This document shows, in pieces, positions 23,601 through 31,908 of a stretch of 37,280 bases of DNA. The number at the start of each line of letters is the position of its first letter. The stretch's first letter is position 1. A program made the translations under genes and the position numbers. Origin of the DNA: Sandaracinus sp. Its GTDB lineage: Bacteria; Myxococcota_A; Polyangia; Polyangiales; Houyiibacteriaceae. The DNA lies in contig PABA01000017.1 of assembly GCA_002699025.1 (NCBI GenBank), positions 1 to 37,280 of the forward strand, in the 5' to 3' direction. The notes under the pieces were generated by a model. It was given only the letters and a program-made list of their open reading frames with translations, was not told where the DNA came from and did not search any database.

Positions 23601-25497
23601 CCTCTTCCTGCCGCACGTGCCGGTGGACGACGACGGAAGGACGACGGTGGAGATCCCGCTCGCGGACGCGGCGACGACCTACCTGGTGGAGATCATCCAC
23701 TGGCGCGCGGACGGCTGGCTCTGGTCGACGAAGACGCGCGTGCGCGCGGATCAGGAGCTGGTCGTGGACGCGCCGGTGCCCCGCTGGGCGACGGAGGGGG
23801 ACGCGCTCGAGCTCCTCCTCCGCGCGGCGAACCGCGGCGCGCGGCCGCGGACGGTGCAGCTCCGCGTCGAGGCCGAGGGGCTCGCGCTCGAGGCGCGGGA
23901 GCCGGCGCCGCTCGACGTGCCCCCGGAGGACGCGCGGGCCGCGCGGGTGCGCCTCGCGCCGCCGGTGGGCGAGGGGCACCTGGTCGTGACCGGCCGGAGC
24001 GGCGACCTCGCGGACGGCACGCGGCGCCCCCTCGGCGTCCTGCCGGACGCGCGCCGGGCGACGATCTGGCGCGAGGCCCTGATCGACGGGACCGGCGAGG
24101 TCGCCCTCGAGCTCCCGGAGGACGCGCGGCCGCGGGCCGGCGGCGCGGTGGTCGTCCGGACCGGGCGGGCCGCCTTCGGCTCGGGCGTGCTCTGGGACGG
24201 CTGGGAGGCGGCGCGGCGCGGCGCGCCGGGCGCCGAGGCGGTGTGGCGGGCCGGCGAGTGGCTCGTGCCCTGGCGCGAGGCGACCTCGCGGCGCGCGGGC
24301 GTCTTCGAGGCCTACGCCTTCGCCACGGCCTGGCGGGACGCGCGCGCGCTGCCGCGGGCGGTCGCGCGGCGCCTGCTCGGGGCGCTCACGCCGGACGCTC
24401 CGCCGAGCTCCGAGCAGGAGGCGCTGCGGGCGGCGCTGACGCTCCACGCGCTGGCTCCGGTGGCGGCGCACCTCGAGGCGCGCGAGGAGCTCGCTGCGCC
24501 GGCGCGGCACCTGCTCGCGACGCTCCGCCAGCACGTCGAGGAGAGCGCCGCGCGCCGCTCGGAGGCTCCGGCGCTCCAGGCCGCGGCCGCCCTCGCGCTG
24601 GCGACGACGGTGCAGGACGAGGAGCGGGCCCGTGAGCACCTGCGGCGCGCGCGGCGGGCCGTCGTGCGCTTCGGCGAGGAGGCCTGGCTGCAGGCGCGCG
24701 CCCTCGGCTCCCAGAACGTCGCCGCCTCCGCCATCCTCGCGCTGGCCGAGGCCGAGGTCGGCGAGCGGAGCGAGGCCTTCGCGATCGTCCGTACGCTCGT
24801 CGCCCGGGCGCTCCGGCCGACCCGGCGCGACCCGAGCAGCCTGGTGCAGGGCCTGGCGAGCCTGGCGGCTGCGCGCCTCGTCGGCGCGCCCCTCGAGCGG
24901 GTCCGCGTCGTGCTCGACGGCGAGGCCCACGAGGTCCCCCTGGACGGCGGTCGCGGCGTGCTCGAGGCGCCCGGCCTCGACCGGCCCGGCCGGCACGTCG
25001 CGCGCGTGGAGAGCGCGGACGCCCGGCCGATCCACGTGCGCATGCGCGCCGAGTACGGCGCCCCCTGGCGCGCCTCCGAACCCGGCGCCGCGCCCCTCGC
25101 GCTCGAGGTCGCGCGCACGCACCCGGAGGGCGACTCGGCGCTCCGCGTCGGCGGCTTCGCGACCTGGGAGGTCCGCGTCCGCAACCTCCGCCCGCGCACG
25201 CTGGCGCGCACCTACGTCGAGGTCGAGCTGCCCACCGGCGCCGAGCTCGAGCCGAGCAGCTACGCGGCGCTCGAGCAGCGCTCCCGCGGTCGCCCGACGC
25301 TCCATCGGAAGACGCTGCAGATCCCGCTCCGCCCGCTCCTCCCGGGCCGCGAGGTGCGCCTCCCCCTGCGCGTCCGCTGGACCGTCCCCGGTGCCCTCCG
25401 CGCCTTCGGCGTGGCCGCCTTCCCCGAGACGCGACCGGATCAGGTCGCCGTGCACCCGCCCGAGACGATCACCGTGCTCCCCCCGGAGGGCTCCTGA
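20617..25497 (+). CDS. Giant secreted alpha-2-macroglobulin-like protein with an embedded GspG-like segment
   Basis: A 1626-residue protein. GGGGAGG before ATG 20617 sets the start, and residues 1-40 form a Sec signal ending GVAAQA. An MG2-type domain starts with LLLQTDRRFYEPGETV (about 151-166), followed by several beta-sandwich repeats with EVPSTLLLRIADAAG and DENGLVELDV-type turns. Near 745-865 a helical stretch leads to DPWGG (Asp816) and GPDGRLGTGDDV (Asp849, Asp856, Asp857), closely resembling the C-terminal domain of type II secretion pseudopilin GspG. A Gly-rich, Arg-studded stretch (about 938-979) sits where macroglobulins carry a bait region. EEFPGTLLFLPHVPVDDDGR (about 989) opens the A2M-type domain. 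The thioester motif CxEQ is absent, so it cannot trap proteases covalently. The stop overlaps the next ATG (TGATG). Probably a periplasmic or surface protein; function unknown. Confidence 0.8.
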   Translation: MRGARGTSRGASAAWRTACALGALVLGAPMLGASGVAAQARTGFEATVHGDGALRAGRTTRVLGRAFEVRGLARLRPLPGATVRLRWVSRVEGVEPGPWVEGEADARGDFALGVAVPAHAADPSELELEVGEGEAHRTLRVPVHVTPAELLLLQTDRRFYEPGETVHAWVLARDAATRRPLPNTPLQIVLGSSGLGRAGRDVRTGPSGAAHVTFPLPPGHPATTLQVRARVGHGEESGSHRASATQTVQVGRRTRDRLLVTLDWPETQVPPGARFHPKVEVTAPSGAPARDARVFLHVQGAETLQARTDADGVARFDARAPAYLIAETGLVGVRAEIMHAAHGTAEARRSLRLAAPLALRVETAVQGGAIVPEVPSTLLLRIADAAGDPPAEDTAVTITGPGLRRPLTRGTDENGLVELDVRVPPGAVAPHEGHLGCARGPAAFWDVSIAGPRARVLRVCAPVALDAQVRPVAGRPLAEPGEPLEVRLLRRPAARRARVLVYVANGAGVAASTVLGPGETRARFPLPDALGLHHVVARPLAEPGAEVAGGVEAMDLLLVRPARPAFVEARPTAPLYPVGGTAAVEVDTQAGAGPGWLAVDVRDLAQHGGERPFRAHPFARRWRRALLEADDDVSRRLLRTTLAQLASSGTPLHPSAPLLDDFGRATSASPGRRAEGVDLRDPFVVARELERRGVAPVLRGVERALANAADPAALVAGEGPRRRFHPEVVARAMPDLELRTLGGAPITLAALQDAVPELTFERVARRVARLRLVRALTALSDALDPARGGSLLDEPPERWISRLVQAGQLAPLDLRDPWGGALGLRPRPRGVPSLSRRAPELTLAYPGPDGRLGTGDDVVDPFARVVPAGTVYAVASGEDELMRALALIAPGEAALQAMLEAFTRMTAAMQEALIADATIAGATEGLAGNLIGDALGVGGLGLGGIGHGGGGGSGSGYGRGRASRVPRIRTGRASVSGGMPGSLSGLVREEFPGTLLFLPHVPVDDDGRTTVEIPLADAATTYLVEIIHWRADGWLWSTKTRVRADQELVVDAPVPRWATEGDALELLLRAANRGARPRTVQLRVEAEGLALEAREPAPLDVPPEDARAARVRLAPPVGEGHLVVTGRSGDLADGTRRPLGVLPDARRATIWREALIDGTGEVALELPEDARPRAGGAVVVRTGRAAFGSGVLWDGWEAARRGAPGAEAVWRAGEWLVPWREATSRRAGVFEAYAFATAWRDARALPRAVARRLLGALTPDAPPSSEQEALRAALTLHALAPVAAHLEAREELAAPARHLLATLRQHVEESAARRSEAPALQAAAALALATTVQDEERAREHLRRARRAVVRFGEEAWLQARALGSQNVAASAILALAEAEVGERSEAFAIVRTLVARALRPTRRDPSSLVQGLASLAAARLVGAPLERVRVVLDGEAHEVPLDGGRGVLEAPGLDRPGRHVARVESADARPIHVRMRAEYGAPWRASEPGAAPLALEVARTHPEGDSALRVGGFATWEVRVRNLRPRTLARTYVEVELPTGAELEPSSYAALEQRSRGRPTLHRKTLQIPLRPLLPGREVRLPLRVRWTVPGALRAFGVAAFPETRPDQVAVHPPETITVLPPEGS

Positions 25498-28400
25498 TGC
25501 GTTCGCCGTCCTCGCTCCCGTCCCGCCGTGCCCGCGCCCGCGCATCCTGCGCTGCGTCCTCCGCTGCGGCGCGCTTCCCCGCCGCGGCCTCCCGCGGCGA
25601 GCCCGGTCCCGTCGTGCGCCTCCGGGCAGCGTTCCTCCGCGCCGGGTTCCTCCGGGCCGCGTTCCTCCGGGCCGCGTTCCTCCGGGCCGCGTTTCTCCGC
25701 GCCGCGTTCCTCCGGGCCGGGTTCCTCCGCGCCGGGTTCCTCCGCGCCATGCCGTTCGGCGCCGCGGCCCTCGCCGCCATGCTCTTCGCCGCGGCCTTCG
25801 CCCCGGCCGGCGCCCACGCTCAGGGCTTCGCACGCCGCGCCTTCGACGCGGGCCCCGTCAGCGGCCTCGAGATGAGCCTCGAGGGCCCCACCCGCGTGCG
25901 CCAGGGCGAGACCGGGCGCTGGCTCCTCGCCGTCCACGAGATCCACGGCGACCGCGACTTCCGCCCGGCCGCGGGCGTGACCGTGCGCGTCCTCGCCTCC
26001 TTCCGCCACGACGCCCCCGTCGCCGAGGTCGTGACCGACGCGCACGGCCGCGCGACCGTGCCCATCGCGATCCCGGACGACCTCGAGGGGGGCTTCGACC
26101 TCGACCTCGACGCGCGCGCCGAGCGGCTCGGCATGCGCCGACGCTTCCGGCTGCACGTCGCCGTCGGGCGCGAGGTGAGCTTGCGCCTCGCGACGCACCC
26201 GCGGACCGCGGTCGCTCCGGGGGCGCCCTTCGCCGTCGCCGGCACCCTGAGGGACGAGCGCGGCGCGCCGCGCGCCGGCGAGGCGGTCGAGATCGAGCTC
26301 CGCCGCGGAGGCACGCTGCTCCACGGGCCGAGGGAGGTGCGCGTGGGTCCGGGCGGGGGCTTCGCGCTCGCCCTCGAGGCGCCGGCCACGCCCGGCGAGG
26401 CGCTCGAGGTGCGCGCGCGCGCCGCGGGGACGCGGACGGCGACCCGCCTCCAGGTGCGCGCGCCGGCGGCCGCGCGCGTGGAGGTGCTCGCGATCCCGGC
26501 GCGGCGGGTAGCCCAGCCGGGCGACGTGGTGCCCGTGACGATCCTGGTGCGCGACGAGGTCGGCCGGCCGCTCGAGGGCGCGCGGGTGAGCGGGCTCCCC
26601 GGGCCCGCGCAGAGCGACGAGGTGCCCGAGGCCCACACGGACGCGCGCGGTCGCGCCGAGCTCCCCTGGCACGTGCGGCGCGCCGAGGCGCCCTTCGAGG
26701 ATCGGCAGGCCACCGTGAACGTGGAGGTGCCCGGCATCGGTCGCGCCACGGCCGTGGCGCGGCTCCGGGTCGCGACGGCGCCGCGGGCGTTGTCCGCGGT
26801 GGCGGAGGCGGGCGCGCTCGTGCCCGAGGTGCCCTCGCGCGTCTTCGTGCGCGCCGTGGAGCCGGACGGGTCGCCGAGCGTCGGCGTGGAGGTGCGCCTG
26901 GCGAGCCCGCGGCTCGGCCAGCACGTGGCGGAGACGGACGCGGCGGGCGTCGCGACCTTCGAGGTGGAGCTCGCGCCGGAGCGCGCGGAGCCCGACGCCT
27001 GCGGCGGCGCCACGGCGCTCGCCGTGACCCTCGAGAGCGGCGGCGCCCGGCGCGAGAGCTGCCTCCCGGTCGACCCGGACGGCCAGCTGCGGGTGCGCGC
27101 GGTGGCGGACGGCGCGCGGCTGGTGATCGGCCTCGCGCGCCGCCCCGCCGTGCGCCGCGCGCCCGTGCTCCTCACGCTCCTCCACGACGCGGGCGACCGG
27201 CGGAGGCCGCTGGCCCAGCGGGTGGTCGGGGCTGGCGCCGGGGAGCTGGAGTGGACGCCCCTGGACGCGCTCCCGCAGGGCGAGCTCGTCGTGCGCGCGC
27301 GGCCCCTGGTCGGGCCCGGCCGCGCGGAGGTGCGCGGCGGCGTGGCGCCCGTCGAGCGCCCGCCGACGGAGGCGCCCCTCCGTCTCGAGGTCGAGGGCCG
27401 GCGCGCGCGCGTCACCCACGACGACGTGGCCCTGCTGCTCCTCGTGCCCGCCGCGGAGGTGCGCGAGCCGGCCGAGGCGCCGCCTGCGACGCCGGCCTCG
27501 CGCGCGGCCGCGCAGGCGCGCGAAGCGGGCCCGGACGTCGCCGCGCCGGCCGTGCTCCGCGACGGGACGATCGTGCCCCTCCCCGCGCTCGAGGACGCGC
27601 CGGCCGAGGGCGTGCTCCGCGACCCCTGGCGGCAGCGCGCCCGCTACCGCACCGGACGCCTAGCGCTCGTGCTTCGCGCGCTCGAGGAGAAGGTCGACGC
27701 GGCGAGCGCGACCGGAGACCTCGAGGGCGTCGCCCACCGGGCCCGCGGGCGCTGGCGCCTCAACGAGGCCGTGCTCGACAGCCTGCTCGGGGGCGACGCG
27801 CAGCTCGGCGCCGAGGGCGCGCGGGACCTCGGCGGGCTGCCGCTGAGCCTGGCGCAGCTCCAGGCGCTGGCGCCGGCCCTCGACTACGACCGGGTCGCGC
27901 GCCGGGTCACGCGCCGCCGGCTCCTCGAGACGCTCATGGCGCTCCGCGAGCTGGTGCAGCAGCGGGGCCTCGACCTGGCCTTCGCGCGGCGGGGCAGCCC
28001 GGCCGACTGGATCGTCCCGCTCGTCGAGCAGGTGGGCGAGGGCGGCATGCGCGACGGATGGGGCCGGCCCCTCGCGCTCCGCCCGGTGCGCGGCCGCGCG
28101 CGCTTCACCCTGCTCGTGCCCGTGCCCGGCTGGGAGTTGGTCTCCGCCGGGCCGGACGGGCGCTTCGGCAACGGCGACGACGTGGTCGATCCGACGGCGC
28201 GCGTCTTGCCGAGCGGCGGCCTCTACGCGGAGGCGGTCGACGAGGACGGCCTCCTCGCGCAGCTCGAGGGGGTGGCGCTGGGGCGGGCGACGCTCGACGC
28301 GCTCGGCATGGCCCTCGCCGGGATCGACCCGGTCCAGGCGTCGCCCTCGGAGGCGGCGGGCCCGGCCCGCGAGGCGCGCCTGCCCGAGCCGCTCGGGCCG

Positions 28401-30287
28401 GCGCCGGATCCGCGCTTCCTCCCGGCGCGCGGCCGGGACGTGCGCGTGCTGACGGCGCCCCGGGGCGTGCCGGTGACGCTGGCCGTGCCCGAGGTGCCGG
28501 CGCGCTGGCAGGTCGTGGCGATCGGCTGGCGCGACGGCCGGCCCGTCCTGCGCCGTCGGGCGCTGGCGGTGGAGCGGGCCGCGCGGCTGGCCGGGCGCTG
28601 GCCGACGCGGCTCGGGGAGGCGCCGCTCGAGGTGGCTCTCGACGTGCTCGCCTACCGGCCGCTCCGCGGCGCGCGGCTCCGCGTGGAGGCCACGGACCTC
28701 GAGGTGGAGGGGCTCGGCGAGGCCTTCGAGCTGGCCCCGGGGACGAGCGCGCGGCGCCGCCTCCGGCTTCGGGCGAGCGGGCCCGCGCCGGCGTTGACGC
28801 TCCTCCTCGAGGACGGCGAGGGGCGCGCGCTCTGGCGCGAGGCGCGGCGCTTCGTGCGCGCTCGGGACGGCAGCGGGCGCGCGCGCTGGGGCGGCGCCTT
28901 CGTCGAGGGCGCCTGGCCCGTCGAGGTGCCGCTCGACGAGGACGCCGTGGACGTCCGGGCGCACCTCCACGTGGTCGCGCCCGGGCGGCTCCATCGGGAC
29001 CCGCTCGTGCGGCGCTGGGAGGGCGGCGGCGCGCTCCGGGCCTGGGCGGCGGCGCTCGCGGGGGAGCGCCTCGACCCGAGCCTGACGGCGAGCCTCGACG
29101 CGGGGCGGGCGCGGGCCCTGCCGGAGCCCGTCGACGCGGCCTGCGCGGCCATCGCCTGGACCGCCCTCGCCGAGGCCCTCCCCGACGGCCGGCGCCACGA
29201 GTGGATGGCGGGCTACCAGCGCGCGCTCCAGCAGCTCGGCTCGGACGCGCCGGGGGACGTGGCGACGGCGTCGGCGCTCCTGGCGGCGCTGGCGCCCGTG
29301 GCCGCGGGCACGCCGGTCGCGCAGGGGAGCGGCCGGGTCGAGGCGCTCGTGGACGCGCTCCGCTGGCGGCTCTGGGACGCGCCCCGGCGCCACGCGGAGG
29401 AGCCGGCGGCGCTGGCGCGGGCGGCGGCGGCGCTGCTCCTTGCGGATCCGGCGGACGCGAGCGGGCGCGCCCTCTACGTGGCGGCGCGGGAGGCGAGCGA
29501 GGAGGCGGCGCGCGGCGCGCTCGAGGTGCCGGCCGAGACCCCGCGCGAGCGGGTGGCGGCGACGGCGGCGCTGGCGGTGGCGGCGCACCAGCTCGGGGAG
29601 GCCGAGGTGGCCGGGCGGCTGCTCCGCGGGGCGGCGCCCCGGGCCTGGATGGCCTTCGCGGAGGGCGGGGACGCGGACGCGGCCTTCTGGCTGCTGGCGG
29701 CCTCGAGCTACGGCGCCCTCGGCGGGCGGAGCGGCGCGGTCGGCGCCAGCGTGGACGGCGAGGCGGTGGCGCTCCAGGAGGGCGTGGGCGTGGCCGAGCT
29801 CGAGGTCGAGGGCGGCGTCGCGGGCGGCGAGCTGGTCGTCGAGGGGGCGGCGCTCGCGCGGCTCGAGCTGCGCTACCGGCGGGCCGTGGAGGCGCGCGAA
29901 GGCGACTTCGAGCTGGCCGTCGAGGGCACGGTCGGTCGCGCGGGGGCGGCGGCGCCGCTCGAGCTCCGGCTGAAGGCGCGGGAGGCGAGCGCGCGGCCCG
30001 TCGTGCAGCTCCGCCTGCCGCCGGGGGCGGAGCTGGACCGGGAGGCGCGGCGGGCGCTGGTCGGCGACGACGAGGTGCGGAGCGTGAGCCGGCCGACGCG
30101 GGACGGCGAGGTGCGCCTCGAGCTGGTCGCGCTGGCGGCCGGGCAGGAGGCGCGCGTGCCGCTGCCGCTCTTCTGGACCGCGGCGGGGACGCGGCGCGGG
30201 CTGGCGCTGGCCGTCTGGGATGCGGAGCGCCCGTGGGACGCGAGCGCGCTGCCGGAGCGGGAGCTGGAGGTGCGCTGGGAGGAGTGA
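25497..30287 (+). CDS. Second giant macroglobulin-like protein, paralogue of the preceding gene
   Basis: A 1596-residue protein translated by TGATG coupling, with GGAGG seven bases before the ATG. Before the obvious signal peptide (MPFGAAALAAMLFAAAF from residue 85, cleaved near AHAQG) lie 84 residues including a pentapeptide array (AAFLR/AGFLR), so the true start may be the ATG at 25749. The order matches the first giant: beta-sandwich repeats with GRAxxxxxV turns, a helical block (YDRVARRVTRRRLLETLMAL, compare FERVARRVARLRLVRALTAL), then a GspG-like segment with DGWG (Asp853) and GPDGRFGNGDDV (Asp887), then a degenerate A2M-like domain (VTLAVPEVPARWQVVAIGWR). It lacks the Gly-rich bait-like stretch and the thioester. 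Two paralogues in one transcript suggest a heteromeric or paired function; what they bind is unknown. Confidence 0.78.
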   Translation: MRSPSSLPSRRARARASCAASSAAARFPAAASRGEPGPVVRLRAAFLRAGFLRAAFLRAAFLRAAFLRAAFLRAGFLRAGFLRAMPFGAAALAAMLFAAAFAPAGAHAQGFARRAFDAGPVSGLEMSLEGPTRVRQGETGRWLLAVHEIHGDRDFRPAAGVTVRVLASFRHDAPVAEVVTDAHGRATVPIAIPDDLEGGFDLDLDARAERLGMRRRFRLHVAVGREVSLRLATHPRTAVAPGAPFAVAGTLRDERGAPRAGEAVEIELRRGGTLLHGPREVRVGPGGGFALALEAPATPGEALEVRARAAGTRTATRLQVRAPAAARVEVLAIPARRVAQPGDVVPVTILVRDEVGRPLEGARVSGLPGPAQSDEVPEAHTDARGRAELPWHVRRAEAPFEDRQATVNVEVPGIGRATAVARLRVATAPRALSAVAEAGALVPEVPSRVFVRAVEPDGSPSVGVEVRLASPRLGQHVAETDAAGVATFEVELAPERAEPDACGGATALAVTLESGGARRESCLPVDPDGQLRVRAVADGARLVIGLARRPAVRRAPVLLTLLHDAGDRRRPLAQRVVGAGAGELEWTPLDALPQGELVVRARPLVGPGRAEVRGGVAPVERPPTEAPLRLEVEGRRARVTHDDVALLLLVPAAEVREPAEAPPATPASRAAAQAREAGPDVAAPAVLRDGTIVPLPALEDAPAEGVLRDPWRQRARYRTGRLALVLRALEEKVDAASATGDLEGVAHRARGRWRLNEAVLDSLLGGDAQLGAEGARDLGGLPLSLAQLQALAPALDYDRVARRVTRRRLLETLMALRELVQQRGLDLAFARRGSPADWIVPLVEQVGEGGMRDGWGRPLALRPVRGRARFTLLVPVPGWELVSAGPDGRFGNGDDVVDPTARVLPSGGLYAEAVDEDGLLAQLEGVALGRATLDALGMALAGIDPVQASPSEAAGPAREARLPEPLGPAPDPRFLPARGRDVRVLTAPRGVPVTLAVPEVPARWQVVAIGWRDGRPVLRRRALAVERAARLAGRWPTRLGEAPLEVALDVLAYRPLRGARLRVEATDLEVEGLGEAFELAPGTSARRRLRLRASGPAPALTLLLEDGEGRALWREARRFVRARDGSGRARWGGAFVEGAWPVEVPLDEDAVDVRAHLHVVAPGRLHRDPLVRRWEGGGALRAWAAALAGERLDPSLTASLDAGRARALPEPVDAACAAIAWTALAEALPDGRRHEWMAGYQRALQQLGSDAPGDVATASALLAALAPVAAGTPVAQGSGRVEALVDALRWRLWDAPRRHAEEPAALARAAAALLLADPADASGRALYVAAREASEEAARGALEVPAETPRERVAATAALAVAAHQLGEAEVAGRLLRGAAPRAWMAFAEGGDADAAFWLLAASSYGALGGRSGAVGASVDGEAVALQEGVGVAELEVEGGVAGGELVVEGAALARLELRYRRAVEAREGDFELAVEGTVGRAGAAAPLELRLKAREASARPVVQLRLPPGAELDREARRALVGDDEVRSVSRPTRDGEVRLELVALAAGQEARVPLPLFWTAAGTRRGLALAVWDAERPWDASALPERELEVRWEE
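25631..25750 (+). repeat. 15-bp minisatellite at the 5' end of the second giant gene
   Basis: Eight 15-bp units of GTTCCTCCGGGCCGC type run right up to the internal ATG 25749, whose A and T are the last two bases of the array. In frame they encode FLRAA/FLRAG pentapeptides. Whether they are translated depends on which start is used. Confidence 0.9.
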
Positions 30288-30344
30288 GGCGACGTGCCCG
30301 GTAAACGGGGCAGAAGATACGCCCGTGCCCTTGCCCGTGCCCTT

Positions 30345-30500
30345 GCCCGTGCCCGCAGGTGAACGGGGGAAGACGAGGCGGGCACGAGCTGCACGACCAT
30401 GCCCGTGCCCGCAGGTGAACGGGGGAAGACGAGGCGGGCACGATCCGCACGCACGACCGCGCCCGTGCCCGCAGGTGGACGGAGCAGACGAGGTCGGCGC
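30345..30500. repeat. Three copies of a 43-bp hairpin block with CCCGTG hexamers
   Basis: A block beginning GCCCGTGCCCGCAGGTGAAC and ending GGCGGGCACGA occurs at 30345-30387 and 30401-30443, with a third, diverged copy at 30461-30500. In the first two, CGTGCCCGC and GCGGGCACG are perfect 9-bp arms around a 21-nt loop. CCCGTG/CCCTTG hexamers precede them. They follow the second giant gene and could act as serial terminators. The 453-bp gap (30288-30740) holds no supported gene. Confidence 0.8.
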
Positions 30501-30592
30501 TCCATCCGAGCCCGAGCCCGAGCGTGAGCGTCGAGCCCGAGACCGAGCCCGCGCTCCAACCGCCCGTCTCGGGTGCGCGAGGGGGACGCTCG

Positions 30593-30706
30593 TCTGGTCC
30601 TTCGACCTGCGGGCAGGGGCACGGGCACGGGCAGGGGCACGGGTTTTGGGTCTGGCCCTTCGACCTGCGGGCAGGGGCACGGGCACGGGTTTTGGCCGCT
30701 TTTTGG
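30593..30706 (+). repeat. Two adjacent copies of the CGACCTGCGGGCAGGGGC element
   Basis: Copies at 30593-30650 and 30651-30706 read TCTGGYCCTTCGACCTGCGG, then GGGCAC/GGGCAG hexamers, then GGGTTTTGG. They lie 35-150 bp upstream of the murein endopeptidase gene, in its orientation. The same element recurs inverted at 31909-32008 and tandemly at 32691-33065. Confidence 0.85.
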
Positions 30707-30740
30707 ACTGGGGCCCTGCCCGCCCCGTACACCCGAGAGC

Positions 30741-31892
30741 ATGGGACACGCGACCCGCATGCCGCTCCTCGTGCTCGCGCTGACCCTCGCCGTCGGGCCC
30801 GCGGGCGCTCCGACGGCCCGGGCGGATCGGCGCATCTGGACCGTGCAGGCCGGCGACGCCCTGAGCGTCCTCGCCGAGCGCTTCCAGTGCACCGTCGAGG
30901 AGCTCCGCGAGTGGAACGGCCTCGACGACGACCGCATCCTGGTCGGCCAGGAGCTCGTCGTCGCCGCGCCGGACACGCCCCCGCCGGGGCCCACCATCGC
31001 CCTCCGCCGCGGGGAGACCCTCAGCCACCTCGCCGTCCGCAACGACACCACCGTCGAGACCCTCCTCGAGCTCAACCCGGACCTCGACCCGGACCGGGTC
31101 CGCGCCGGCCAGGAGATCCGCCTCCCGGCCCCCGAGGGCCTGCTCCGCATCGACTACACGATCCGCCGCGGCGACACGCTCAGCCGCATCGCCGCGCGCC
31201 ACCGCGTCGAGGTGCGCGACCTCCTCCGCTGGAACCGCCACCTCCGCCGCGATCGCGTGCAGGCGGGCCAGGAGATCCGCATCTGGTCCGAGGTCCCCGA
31301 GAGCGTCTCCGAGAGCGTCGGCGCGCCCCACCACGGCCACCTCGAGCACCCGGAGCCGCTCCCGCCCCACCCGGGCTACATCATCCGCAACCGCGACAAG
31401 GCCTTCGGCACGCTCGAGACCGTGCTCTGGCTCCAGGAGGCCTTCGACGCCGTCCGCGCGCGCCACCCCGGCGCCCCGCGCCTGCGCGTGCACGACATCT
31501 CCGACCGCGACGGGGGGCCGCTCCACGGGCACCGCAGCCACCAGAGCGGCCGCGACGTCGACCTCTCGCTCTACCAGCGCCGCTGCGGCGGCCAGCCCTG
31601 CCCCATGCGCTGGGTGCGCCCCGGCGAGCTCGACGCCGAGCGCCTCTGGACGCTCTTCCAGAGCTGGCTCGAGAACGACCGGGTCGAGGCCATCTTCCTC
31701 GACTACAGCCTGCAGGAGCCCCTCTACCGCGAGGCGCGTCGCCGCGGCGCGAGCCGGGAGGAGCTGAGCCAGTGGATCCAGTATCCGCGCGGCCGCACGC
31801 ACCCCCTCGGCATCGTGCGCCACTACCCCCGCCACCGCGACCACGCCCACGTCCGCTTCGTCTGCCCGGACACGGACGAGAGCTGTCGCTGA
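30741..31892 (+). CDS. Triple-LysM murein endopeptidase (MepA-like)
   Basis: A 383-residue exported peptidoglycan hydrolase. The signal peptide covers about residues 1-29 (an ATG at 30759 is an alternative start). Three LysM peptidoglycan-binding modules follow at about 31-74, 86-128 and 135-180, each ending in a GQEL/GQEI turn. The C-terminal domain resembles the penicillin-insensitive endopeptidase MepA: HGHRSHQSGRDVDL carries the His and Asp zinc ligands of the LAS metallopeptidases, and HRDHAHVRF the HxH pair. It should cut peptide cross-links in the cell wall. The domain order (LysM first, enzyme last) is the usual one for anchoring a hydrolase to the sacculus. It is flanked on both sides by copies of the CGACCTGCGGGCAGGGGC element. 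Confidence 0.9.
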   Translation: MGHATRMPLLVLALTLAVGPAGAPTARADRRIWTVQAGDALSVLAERFQCTVEELREWNGLDDDRILVGQELVVAAPDTPPPGPTIALRRGETLSHLAVRNDTTVETLLELNPDLDPDRVRAGQEIRLPAPEGLLRIDYTIRRGDTLSRIAARHRVEVRDLLRWNRHLRRDRVQAGQEIRIWSEVPESVSESVGAPHHGHLEHPEPLPPHPGYIIRNRDKAFGTLETVLWLQEAFDAVRARHPGAPRLRVHDISDRDGGPLHGHRSHQSGRDVDLSLYQRRCGGQPCPMRWVRPGELDAERLWTLFQSWLENDRVEAIFLDYSLQEPLYREARRRGASREELSQWIQYPRGRTHPLGIVRHYPRHRDHAHVRFVCPDTDESCR

Positions 31893-31908
31893 GGGGGGAC
31901 CGAGGCCC

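Noticed and set aside
25469-25780. RRNAA-type pentapeptide repeats on the minus strand
   Set aside because: They are the antisense reading of the 15-bp minisatellite in the second giant gene and have no independent start signal or domain.
19981-25833. A 1950-residue open frame on the minus strand across the first giant gene
   Set aside because: It is antisense to a protein with clear domains, begins inside the exporter ATPase, and its product is Arg/Glu/Ala-rich noise. Long open antisense frames are expected at this GC content.
20617-30287. Thioester motif in the macroglobulin-like proteins
   Set aside because: Only SSEQ and GSQN were found near the expected region; there is no Cys-x-Glu-Gln.
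20617-30287. A type II secretion locus
   Set aside because: Only a GspG-like segment inside larger proteins is seen; no prepilin leader, secretin, ATPase or other gsp gene is present.
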